Source of the DNA: DASTGO01 sp035719045
GTDB lineage: Bacteria > Actinomycetota > Actinomycetes > Actinomycetales > Kineosporiaceae
Reading direction: 5' to 3'
Length of the DNA: 9,400 bases
Assembly: GCA_035719045.1 (NCBI GenBank)
Contig: DASTGO010000201.1
Span: 1-9,400 of the forward strand
Shown: one piece after another, positions 1 to 5,245 of the stretch
Numbering within the stretch: position 1 is the stretch's first letter
Layout: each line of letters starts with the position of its first letter
The notes under the pieces: generated by a model
Database searches by the model: none
Seen by the model: the letters and a program-made list of their open reading frames with translations, nothing else
Told to the model about the DNA's origin: nothing
Program-made: the position numbers and the translations under genes

Positions 1-141
1 GACGGCTACCCCGGCGGCGACGGCGGCAGCGGACGCGGCGGCGGCCGGCGCGGCGACCCGGAGGGCGCGCTCGGCAGCCGGCTCCGGCTGAACGGTCGGC
101 AACGGGTGGGGCAGCAGTTCAGGCAGCGGTTCGGCGGACAC
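1..141 (-). CDS. N-terminal fragment of an unrecognised Ala/Pro-rich protein (runs off the window)
   Basis: An open frame on the minus strand starts at GTG (141-139) and stays open to the window edge, giving 47 residues. The start is supported by an AAAGGGG Shine-Dalgarno sequence five bases upstream. Residues 2-27 are polar and rich in Pro and Glu (MSAEPLPELLPHPLP...). Residues from about 28 onward are almost entirely Ala, Val and Gly, which could be a membrane segment or simply a low-complexity linker. The gene is divergent from sodX, so the 361 bp between them may carry both promoters. I do not recognise a family from this fragment and assign no function. Its reality rests on the ribosome binding site and the absence of stops, both of which are weak evidence in such GC-rich DNA. 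Confidence 0.5.
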   Translation of the reverse strand, partial: MSAEPLPELLPHPLPTVQPEPAAERALRVAAPAAAASAAAVAAGVAV

Positions 142-174
142 AGTGACCCCTTTCGGGACTGTTGACGGATGGGG

Positions 175-199
175 CCGCCCGGACCGCAGGTCCGGGCGG
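175..199. repeat. Perfect 11-bp inverted repeat (hairpin)
   Basis: The arms CCGCCCGGACC (175-185) and GGTCCGGGCGG (189-199) are exact reverse complements around a 3-nt GCA loop. It lies 34 bp upstream of the minus-strand GTG start at 141. It could therefore sit in that gene's leader or promoter as a regulatory hairpin. There is no T-tract and no gene ending just before it on either strand, so a classic terminator role is less likely. Confidence 0.6.
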
Positions 200-378
200 A
201 TGCTGCTCAGGGTTCGGCTGTCCTGCAGCACCGGGATGTCCGGTCCGCAGCGGGAACCACGCAGGAGCGCCGGGTCCCACCGGACCGGCGTCGGGGAACG
301 CACGGACAGGCGGGCCGGAAGCTTCGGCGCGAGGGCGTCGAGTAGTGCCTCGACGGACGGCAATCGGCGACACGGTGC

Positions 379-400
379 GGTCGCGCGACCTGAGGGTCGC
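379..400. promoter_or_regulatory. Overlapping palindromes that could pair in two alternative ways
   Basis: GGTCGCGCGACC (379-390) is a perfect 12-bp palindrome. Its right half, GCGACC (385-390), can also pair with GGTCGC at 395-400 across a 4-nt spacer, and a further GGTCGC lies at 419-424. The element lies about 100 bp upstream of sodX. It could be a dimeric repressor operator or an RNA switch in a leader. Chance is a real alternative in such GC-rich sequence. Confidence 0.3.
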
Positions 401-502
401 GGCGCGGCGACGCGGTGGGGTCGCTGACACCAGGGGAACGGGGGTCACCCGTCCCGCCATGGTGCCACAGGCGTGCGGCCAGGCGCGAGACAGGAGCCGC
501 CG

Positions 503-883
503 ATGCGCTATGACGGTGCCGTGCCTCACCAGTCACCCATCACCGGGATTCCCCGCCTGCCCTGGTGGGTCGCCGTGGTCCGGGGCCGCTCGATGCTGCC
601 GACGCTGCGGGACGGCGATCGCCTGCTGGTCCGCTCGGGCACGGCAGGCGCCGTCGCCGGCCGGATCGCGGTGGTCCGGCTGCCCGGGCGGCCTCTGTCG
701 GTGAAGCGCCTGGCCTTCCAGGAGCCTGGCGGCTGGTGGGTGGAAAAGGACAACCCCCGCGAAGGGGTCGACTCCTGGGACGCCGGGGTCGGGGCCGTCC
801 CCGATGCCGATCTCGTCGCCGTGGCGCTGCTGCGGCTCTGGCCCCGTCCCGGGCGCCTGCCCGACGGCCCGCCCCACTCCTGA
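503..883 (+). CDS. sodX: Nickel superoxide dismutase maturation protease (S26 signal-peptidase-like)
   Basis: This 126-aa protein is the serine protease thought to remove the N-terminal propeptide of NiSOD, so that the new N-terminal His can help bind nickel. It has the S26 signal peptidase fold signatures: GRSMLPTL at residues 28-35 with the predicted nucleophile Ser30, SVKRL at 66-70 with the predicted general base Lys68, and a conserved box near 82-92 (KDNPREGVDSW). It has no long hydrophobic anchor, unlike leader peptidases, which fits a cytoplasmic processing enzyme. I chose ATG 503 because AGGAG (492-496) lies six bases upstream; an in-frame GTG at 473 would add ten residues before this site. 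sodN follows on the same strand after 307 bp. The pairing of the two genes is what separates SodX from a generic LexA or signal-peptidase relative. Confidence 0.9.
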   Translation: MRYDGAVPHQSPITGIPRLPWWVAVVRGRSMLPTLRDGDRLLVRSGTAGAVAGRIAVVRLPGRPLSVKRLAFQEPGGWWVEKDNPREGVDSWDAGVGAVPDADLVAVALLRLWPRPGRLPDGPPHS

Positions 884-990
884 ACACCCGGCCGTCAGAC
901 CTCTCTCCCGAACGCCCGACCGTCAGGCCCCCTCCCGAACACCCGACCGTCCGGCCGCCCCTTCCCGAACACCACCCTCCGGCCATCCCC
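882..990 (+). repeat. Degenerate tandem repeat, four copies of about 28 bp, after sodX
   Basis: Four units begin GAAC(A/G)CC at 882, 910, 937 and 967, giving spacings of 28, 27 and 30 bp. The first three share the core GAACRCCCGRCCGTC followed by a C/T-rich tail; the fourth is more diverged. The first unit starts inside the sodX stop codon, so the array forms the sodX 3' region. The strand is strongly C-rich. The copies may have arisen by slippage, and no inverted symmetry is evident. Confidence 0.7.
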
Positions 991-1190
991 GGAGCCGACC
1001 CTCAGCCCTGTCCGCCGCTGTGACGTATCCCACCAGGAGCCAGGAGGTCACCACCGCGCCCGTACCGCCGCCGGGCAGGCCCGCGCCAGGACGCGCCACG
1101 CGGACCGCCCACGCCATGCGACCGGGCAGCACCGCAGGTAGCGTGATCGGCGTCCACGACACGGGGACCAATCACGAAAGGGAGTGAGGG
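884..1190. other. Intergenic region between sodX and sodN
   Basis: These 307 bp hold the four-unit repeat to about 990 and then unremarkable GC-rich sequence. A strong Shine-Dalgarno-like CAGGAGGTCACC at 1042-1053 has no start codon at a usable distance, so it does not define a gene. TAGCGT at 1139-1144 resembles an actinobacterial -10 (TAGRRT type) and would give sodN a leader of about 40 nt, but there is no TTGAC-like -35 at 16-19 bp. The gap suggests sodN can have its own promoter separate from sodX; I cannot see a defined operator. Confidence 0.5.
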
Positions 1191-1598
1191 ATGCTGTCGC
1201 GTCTCTTCGACGCCCTCAAGGGGACCGAGGTCAGCGCTCACTGCGACCTCCCCTGCGGCGTCTACGACCCGGCCCAGGCCCGGATCGAGGCCGAGTCGGT
1301 CAAGGCGATCATCCAGAAGCACGACGCCTCGGACGACCCGGCGTTCCGGACCCGCGCGGTGCTCATCAAGGAGCAGCGCAGCGACCTGGTCAAGCACCAC
1401 CTCTGGGTGCTGTGGACGGACTACTTCAAGGCGCCGCACTTCGAGAAGTACCCGCAGCTGCACCAGCTGTTCAACGAGGCCACCAAGCTCGCGGGCGCCG
1501 GCGGCACCAAGGGCAGCATGGACGTCGCCGTGGCCGACCAGTTGCTGGCGAAGATCGAAGAGATCGCGGCCATCTTCTGGGAGACCAAGCAGGGCTGA
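1191..1598 (+). CDS. sodN: Nickel-containing superoxide dismutase precursor
   Basis: The enzyme converts superoxide to oxygen and hydrogen peroxide using a nickel centre, and in actinobacteria it is cytoplasmic and hexameric. The 135-aa precursor has a 16-residue propeptide ending VSA, followed by the nickel hook HCDLPCGVYDP (17-27). Cleavage after Ala16 gives a 119-aa mature chain in which every known key residue is present: His1, Cys2, Asp3, Pro5, Cys6 and Tyr9, the His1 partners Glu17 and Arg47, and Tyr62. The rest is helical and ends FWETKQG, as in streptomycete NiSOD. The propeptide is two residues longer than I recall for Streptomyces coelicolor (14). AAAGGGAG (1177-1184) lies six bases before the ATG. 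The upstream sodX gene supplies the processing protease. No NiSOD chaperone, nickel importer or Nur regulator is visible in the window. Confidence 0.97.
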   Translation: MLSRLFDALKGTEVSAHCDLPCGVYDPAQARIEAESVKAIIQKHDASDDPAFRTRAVLIKEQRSDLVKHHLWVLWTDYFKAPHFEKYPQLHQLFNEATKLAGAGGTKGSMDVAVADQLLAKIEEIAAIFWETKQG

Positions 1599-1608
1599 GC
1601 CTGCCCCT

Positions 1609-1680
1609 GGCCTGATCGTCGAAGGGCCTGATCGTCAGAAGGGCCTGATCGTCAGAAGGGCCTGATCGTCGAAGGCCTGG
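1609..1680 (+). repeat. Tandem repeat of a 15-17-bp unit, four copies, downstream of sodN
   Basis: The unit GGGCCTGATCGTCAGAA occurs exactly at 1624-1640 and 1641-1657. Shorter copies lacking one A lie at 1609-1623 and 1658-1673, and a partial copy, GGCCTGG, closes the array at 1674-1680. It starts 10 bp after the sodN stop codon and ends just before the hairpin at 1692-1735, so it should be transcribed as the sodN 3' untranslated region. There are no spacers, so this is not a CRISPR array. Confidence 0.9.
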
Positions 1681-1691
1681 TTCACCGCTCC

Positions 1692-1735
1692 TCGTGGTCA
1701 TGGCACCCGGCAGCTGTCGGGCGCCATGACCACGA
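1692..1735. terminator. Bidirectional transcription terminator hairpin between sodN and the DMT permease
   Basis: Thirteen base pairs are formed by TCGTGGTCATGGC (1692-1704) and GCCATGACCACGA (1723-1735). After one mismatch the stem continues inward with CCCG/CGGG (1706-1709 with 1718-1721) around the CAGCTG centre. It lies between two converging genes, with sodN ending at 1598 and the permease at 1759. It has no T-tract, which is common for actinobacterial terminators. An operator is possible but less likely in this position. Confidence 0.75.
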
Positions 1736-1758
1736 TGTGCTCGAGGGCCGCCAGGCGC

Positions 1759-2655
1759 TCAGGCCGCGACCTGCTCCGGGACCCGCTCCGGTTCCGGCTC
1801 CGGCTGACGATCGGGTACCTCGGCGAGGGCGACGACGGCGTTCCCCGTGACCGCAGCGACGACCCCGAGGACCGCCCCGACATGCCCGGGCCAGCCACCG
1901 GGCAGTCCCTCCTGCAGGACGACCCAGCCGAGCAGGAAGGCTGCGACGGGTTCGGCGCCGGTCAGCGTGGGCAGCACGACCCGCAGCGGAGCGAGCTGGT
2001 AGCCCCGGTGCAGGGTCAGGTTGCCCAGCACCGAGGCCAGCACGAACCCGGCGACACCGACCACCACCACGGCGGTCCGCCCCTCCCCCAGCCCGGCGAC
2101 CAGTTCTTTGAGGAACAGCGCGTCCAGGGCGAAGCAGGTGCCTGCGGCGCCGCCCAGCAGCCGTGCAGTCCAGTCCCCGGCATGCGGCCGCCGGGCGGCG
2201 ACCAGTGCTCCACCGCCGACCACCGCGACCACGATCAGCCCGGCGATCGCGGCACCGGTCCCGCCGTCTCCCCCGGGTGCCGGACCCGCCACGACGAGCA
2301 GCACGACCCCGGCCACGACGAGGATCGGGCCGAAGATCTCCGGCCAGGTCGGCCGTCGGCGGTCCCCGCCCGCGTCGAGGATGACCGCGACCACCACCCC
2401 GGATACCAGCACCGACTGCACGACGACCAGCGAGCCGTCGGTCAGCGCGAGCATCTGCAGGAGCATCCCGGCCACGGCGAAACTGCTGCCGAGCAGCCAG
2501 CGCGGGCTACGGAGCAGACGCCATCCCAGCTGAACGGCCCCTCCCGTGGAACGGGGTACCGCGGCCGCAGCCCGGCGCTGAACCACGTTGGCGAGGGCGA
2601 ACAGGAGGGCGGCGACCACCGCCGCGAGGACCGGATGCGGATGCGGCACGGGCAT
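1759..2655 (-). CDS. DMT-superfamily (EamA-like) integral membrane permease
   Basis: This 298-aa protein is mostly hydrophobic, with about nine to ten predicted membrane helices (near 7-25, 52-70, 78-94, 109-123, 133-153, 193-211, 224-244 and 250-267, with others less clear). Length and helix pattern fit the drug/metabolite transporter superfamily, whose members are secondary carriers for small metabolites. The segment LTGAEPVAAFLLGWVVLQEG (231-250) matches the last-third motif of EamA proteins, where a Pro-containing helix precedes an E-G turn. The substrate cannot be inferred. The tail after about 268 is a short cytoplasmic run rich in Pro-Glu (PEPEPERVPEQ). The frame is open to an ATG at 2790, but that extension runs through the 24-bp inverted repeat and reads as a low-complexity leader, so I start at ATG 2655, immediately before the first helix. 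The ribosome binding site there is weak (GGGAAG, rather far upstream). Confidence 0.8.
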   Translation of the reverse strand: MPVPHPHPVLAAVVAALLFALANVVQRRAAAAVPRSTGGAVQLGWRLLRSPRWLLGSSFAVAGMLLQMLALTDGSLVVVQSVLVSGVVVAVILDAGGDRRRPTWPEIFGPILVVAGVVLLVVAGPAPGGDGGTGAAIAGLIVVAVVGGGALVAARRPHAGDWTARLLGGAAGTCFALDALFLKELVAGLGEGRTAVVVVGVAGFVLASVLGNLTLHRGYQLAPLRVVLPTLTGAEPVAAFLLGWVVLQEGLPGGWPGHVGAVLGVVAAVTGNAVVALAEVPDRQPEPEPERVPEQVAA

Positions 2656-2735
2656 AGTCTGCCGTCTTCCCGACGATGTGCCGGCTACGCCTGTGGATTC
2701 ACCCCCGTCCGACGGATCACCCGGCCCCCGTTCTC

Positions 2736-2788
2736 GGGCACGGTGGCACATGGTGCCCGTTTTGCGGGCACCATGTGCCACCGTGCCC
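2736..2788. terminator. Perfect 24-bp inverted repeat with 5-nt loop, probable terminator
   Basis: The left arm (2736-2759, beginning GGGCACGGTGGCACATGG) and right arm (2765-2788, ending CCACCGTGCCC) are exact reverse complements around TTTTG. It lies 72 bp past the end of the minus-strand sigma-factor operon and 81 bp upstream of the DMT permease start, so it most simply terminates the former. The length and perfection of the stem are more than a terminator needs. A dispersed REP-like palindrome is a realistic alternative, though no second copy is present in this window. Confidence 0.7.
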
Positions 2789-2850
2789 ACCCCGAACGGG
2801 CGGGATCCTCCACGGTTCGGGCAAGCACGGGCCGACCATGGACCAGGGCT

Positions 2851-2871
2851 CCCGGCCCCTCAGGGGCCGGG
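2851..2871 (-). terminator. Hairpin whose loop is the stop codon of the small membrane-protein gene
   Basis: CCCGGCCCC (2851-2859) and GGGGCCGGG (2863-2871) are perfectly complementary. The three bases between them (2860-2862) are exactly the TGA stop codon of the upstream minus-strand gene. With nine G-C pairs the stem is very stable. It could aid termination or protect the mRNA 3' end, and it is followed 62 bp later by the larger inverted repeat at 2736-2788. Confidence 0.5.
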
Positions 2872-3123
2872 GGCGACGGCGGGGGGCGGGGCGTCGAACA
2901 CCACCGGCGGCCGCGACCCTGCATGGTTGAGCGCCCACAGCCCGACCCCGTCCGCGGCGGCCACCACGAGGGCTGCGATCACCACGGCCACCAGCCGGCG
3001 CCGGCGGTCCCGGCGGCGCCATTCCCGCAGCGCGCGTTCATAGGCGTCCGGACTGGTCCGGACCGTCCCGGCGAAGGCACCGAGGCTGTCGCGCAGCCGC
3101 TCGGCGAGATCCGTCTCGTTCAC
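2860..3123 (-). CDS. Small single-pass membrane protein, candidate partner of the ECF sigma factor
   Basis: The 87-aa product has a charged N-terminal half (residues 1-43, ending in the Arg-rich run REWRRRDRRRR), one hydrophobic helix (about 44-66, LVAVVIAALVVAAADGVGLWA) and a short Pro-rich outer tail (71-87). By the positive-inside rule the N-terminus is cytoplasmic. The GTG start at 3123 overlaps the sigma-factor TGA in the tetranucleotide GTGA, implying translational coupling. Position and topology suggest an anti-sigma or sigma-associated protein. However, it lacks the HxxxCxxC zinc motif of canonical ZAS anti-sigma factors and is far too short for an extracytoplasmic sensor domain. I infer the role only from position; similar small membrane proteins follow SigE-family sigma genes in many actinobacteria. 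Confidence 0.75.
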   Translation of the reverse strand: MNETDLAERLRDSLGAFAGTVRTSPDAYERALREWRRRDRRRRLVAVVIAALVVAAADGVGLWALNHAGSRPPVVFDAPPPAVAPGP

Positions 3124-3686
3124 CTGTCCGCCCTCTGCCGCGCGGAGAGCGCCCGGTTCAGCGCAGCCATCCCCCTCGAGGTGTGCGCCTTGACCGCCCC
3201 GCAGGAGATCCCCATTGCCGCGGCCACCTCCGCCTCCTTCAGATCCAGCCAGTACCGCAGGACCAGGGCCTGACGTTGCCGGACCGGCAGTTGCTGCAGG
3301 GCGAGGACCACCTCCCGCTGATCCTCGCGCAGCACCACCTCCTGCTCCGCCGACCCGATCGGTGGGCCGGGGGTGTCGACTTCCGGATGGCGGCGGACCA
3401 CCTGCAGGTGGCGGATCCGCATCCGGGTCAGGTTGCACACCACGGAGCGCAGGTAGCCGGGTGCGGCCGCCGGGTCCCGCAGTCGTGGCCAGCGCCGGTA
3501 CAGCTCGTAGAAGGCCTCGGCCACGATGTCCTCGGCGTCCGCGGCGGCCCCGAGCAGGACCGCCATCCGGACCAGTTCACCGTGGTGCCGGTCGAACAGG
3601 GCGGTCACCGCTGCCTCGCGTTCCACGTCGCGCAGGCCGGCCCAGCCCCCGCCGAGCGGGTCAGGGTCGCAGGAGTCCGTCGTCAT
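3120..3686 (-). CDS. SigE-family ECF RNA polymerase sigma factor
   Basis: This 188-aa protein directs RNA polymerase to an unknown set of promoters. Region sigma-2 spans about 27-95 (TALFDRHHGELVRMAVLL, then DAEDIVAEAFYELYRRWP, where the DAEDIVAEAF core-binding motif is clear). Region sigma-4 spans about 121-180 (LQQLPVRQRQALVLRYW, EAEVAAAMGISCGAVKAHTSRG, a helix-turn-helix). Length and wording match the actinobacterial 'sigma-E family' group of ECF factors. I chose ATG 3686 because it overlaps the upstream permease stop as ATGA and is preceded by AGGTG five bases away; ATG 3701 would add five residues and lies inside the permease gene. No extra C-terminal sensor domain is present. Regulation is probably through the co-translated membrane protein, which is an inference. 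The substrate of the upstream permease may be the signal. Confidence 0.92.
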   Translation of the reverse strand: MTTDSCDPDPLGGGWAGLRDVEREAAVTALFDRHHGELVRMAVLLGAAADAEDIVAEAFYELYRRWPRLRDPAAAPGYLRSVVCNLTRMRIRHLQVVRRHPEVDTPGPPIGSAEQEVVLREDQREVVLALQQLPVRQRQALVLRYWLDLKEAEVAAAMGISCGAVKAHTSRGMAALNRALSARQRADR

Positions 3687-5245
3687 GACCGCACCTGCCA
3701 TTCCCGTCGCTGCGACCCGCCCAGGTGCAGCCCCGTCCCGTCCAGCCCGCGCGGCACGCCCGCGGCGTCCAGCACCGGGGTGAGCAGCAGCACCACGGCG
3801 AGGTTGGCCACCAGGGCGAGCAGTCCCGCGTACACCCCGACCTCATGCCCCGCGACGGAGATCCGGGTGACCGCGACGAACCCCTGCGCCGCGACCAGCA
3901 CCGTGCCGAGCAGCACTCCGACCCCGAGTCCGGCGAGCAGGGCGTACCGGTGCAGCCGGCGCACCCGCAGCCCGATCACCACCGCGGGCAGCGTCTGCAG
4001 GATCCACACCCCGCCGAGCAGCTGCAGGGTGATCGCGTCCCGTCCGCGCAGCCCGAGCACGAAGGCCAGCGCGCCGAGCTTGACCACCACGGACACCACC
4101 CGGGCCACCTGGGTGACCTGGGCCGGCACCGCGGTCGGATTGACGTACTCCAGGTAGACGTTGCTGGCGAAGGTGGACGCCGCCGCCACGGACATCACCG
4201 CCGCCGGGACCAGCGCGCCGATCCCGATCACCCCGAGCACCAGCCCGGCCACCGGGGACGGCAGCGCATGGTGGACCAGTTCCGGGACCGCCAGCTCGGC
4301 CCGGCCGGCCGGCACCCGCACCCCCCGGGCCAGGGCGGCCGTCCCGGCCAGGGCGACGACGGCGAGCAGCGCGGTCCAGCCGAGCAGCCCGATCGAGGTC
4401 CGGCGCAGGGCGTCCTCGCTGCGGGCGGCGAAGGCGGGCAGCAGCACATGCGGATACAGCAGCAGTGCCAGCGCCGAACCGACCGCCAGGGTGACGTAGG
4501 ACGAGCCCAGCCCGTCCGGCAGCAGCAGCCCGACCCCGGGATGGCCCCGCAGCACGGTGTCCGCGCCGGTGAACAGCGGTCCCGCACCCCCGACCGCGTG
4601 CAGCCCGGCCCAGACGCAGCCGAGGGTGACCACGAACACCCCGACCCCCTTGACCACGGCGACCAGGGCGGGGGCACGCAGCCCGTGCCGGTAGGTGCCG
4701 ACGGCCAGCACGGTGAACGTGGCGGTCAGCGCGCCGTCGGCCCACGGCCCCTGCTCGGGCACCCCGAGCACGGTGAGCAGCGCGGACAGCCCGAGCAGCT
4801 GCAGTGCCACGTACGGCATCGTGGCGAGGATCCCGGTCAGGGCGACCGCCAGGCTCAGCGAGGGCGACCCGTACCGGTCCCGGACGGCGTCGGCCGGAGT
4901 GACCCAGCCGTGCACCACGGCAGCCCGGTGCAGCCACGGCAGCAGCAGGTAGGCCAGCTGGAACACGATGATCGTGTACGGGACGGCGAAGAACCCCAGG
5001 CCGCCGACCCCGTAGACCAGGGCGGGGACCGCGATGAAGGTGTAGGCGGTGAACACCGACCCGCCCAGCAGGAACCACGAGCGCAGCGCCCCGAAGCCGC
5101 GGCCGGCCAGCGCCCATTCGGCCAGTTCCCCACCGGGCGGGACGACCCGGTCGGCGAACCGTCCCCGGCCGGCGACCAGAGTCATCCCGGAGACGGCGGC
5201 CAGCGCGAGGCCGAAGCACAGCAGCGCCGCCGCGTCGGCCTTCAC
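3683..5245 (-). CDS. Sodium:solute symporter family permease, MctP-like (paralogue A)
   Basis: This 520-aa protein has about 13 predicted membrane helices and belongs to the SSS family (TC 2.A.21). It is closest in wording to monocarboxylate permeases of the MctP/MctC type, which import acetate, propionate, pyruvate or lactate. Shared signatures with the second permease in this window are SWFLLGGSVFTAYTFIAVPA (56-75), FFAVPYTIIV (85-94), TPADAVRDRYGSPSL (116-130), ILATMPYVALQLLG (139-152) and IGALVPAAVMSVAAAS (342-357). At the helix-8 sodium-site motif, where sodium-coupled members usually have Ser-Ser or Ser-Thr, it has Ser352-Val353. GTG 5245 is chosen because GGGAGG lies four bases upstream and the first helix follows directly; the open frame extends to 5467 without homology-like content. 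The gene is first in a minus-strand operon with the ECF sigma gene (ATGA overlap at 3683-3686). It has no DUF3311 gene of its own beside it. Confidence 0.9.
   Translation of the reverse strand: MKADAAALLCFGLALAAVSGMTLVAGRGRFADRVVPPGGELAEWALAGRGFGALRSWFLLGGSVFTAYTFIAVPALVYGVGGLGFFAVPYTIIVFQLAYLLLPWLHRAAVVHGWVTPADAVRDRYGSPSLSLAVALTGILATMPYVALQLLGLSALLTVLGVPEQGPWADGALTATFTVLAVGTYRHGLRAPALVAVVKGVGVFVVTLGCVWAGLHAVGGAGPLFTGADTVLRGHPGVGLLLPDGLGSSYVTLAVGSALALLLYPHVLLPAFAARSEDALRRTSIGLLGWTALLAVVALAGTAALARGVRVPAGRAELAVPELVHHALPSPVAGLVLGVIGIGALVPAAVMSVAAASTFASNVYLEYVNPTAVPAQVTQVARVVSVVVKLGALAFVLGLRGRDAITLQLLGGVWILQTLPAVVIGLRVRRLHRYALLAGLGVGVLLGTVLVAAQGFVAVTRISVAGHEVGVYAGLLALVANLAVVLLLTPVLDAAGVPRGLDGTGLHLGGSQRREWQVRS

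Larger units (their letters stand above)
142..502. other. Intergenic region between the divergent left-edge gene and sodX
   Basis: No convincing gene is seen in these 361 bp; the open frames crossing it lack a recognisable product and a ribosome binding site. It contains a strong hairpin at 175-199, a 7-bp hairpin at 336-355 and a set of overlapping GGTCGC/GCGACC elements at 379-424. Presumably it holds the promoters for both flanking genes, but I could not identify a convincing -35/-10 pair. A TTGACG at 162-167 has no matching -10. Confidence 0.6.

Noticed and set aside
253..277. GGAAC followed by GTC, resembling an ECF-type promoter upstream of sodX
   Set aside because: Short motifs of this type recur by chance in this composition, several similar GGAAC strings occur nearby, and it lies about 230 bp from the start codon.
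1139..1144. TAGCGT as a sodN -10 element
   Set aside because: The position is plausible, but no -35 element is at the right spacing, so it is only mentioned in the intergenic entry and not called as a promoter.
1609..1680. CRISPR-like regular repeat
   Set aside because: The units abut one another with no unique spacers and are too short; it is a simple tandem repeat.
2656..2790. N-terminal extension of the DMT permease to ATG 2790
   Set aside because: The extension is translated from the 24-bp inverted repeat and low-complexity sequence, while the first membrane helix begins right after ATG 2655.
1726..3273. Plus-strand open frame of 515 codons across the DMT and sigma genes
   Set aside because: It crosses two recognisable minus-strand genes and an intergenic palindrome, and has no coherent domain or ribosome binding site.
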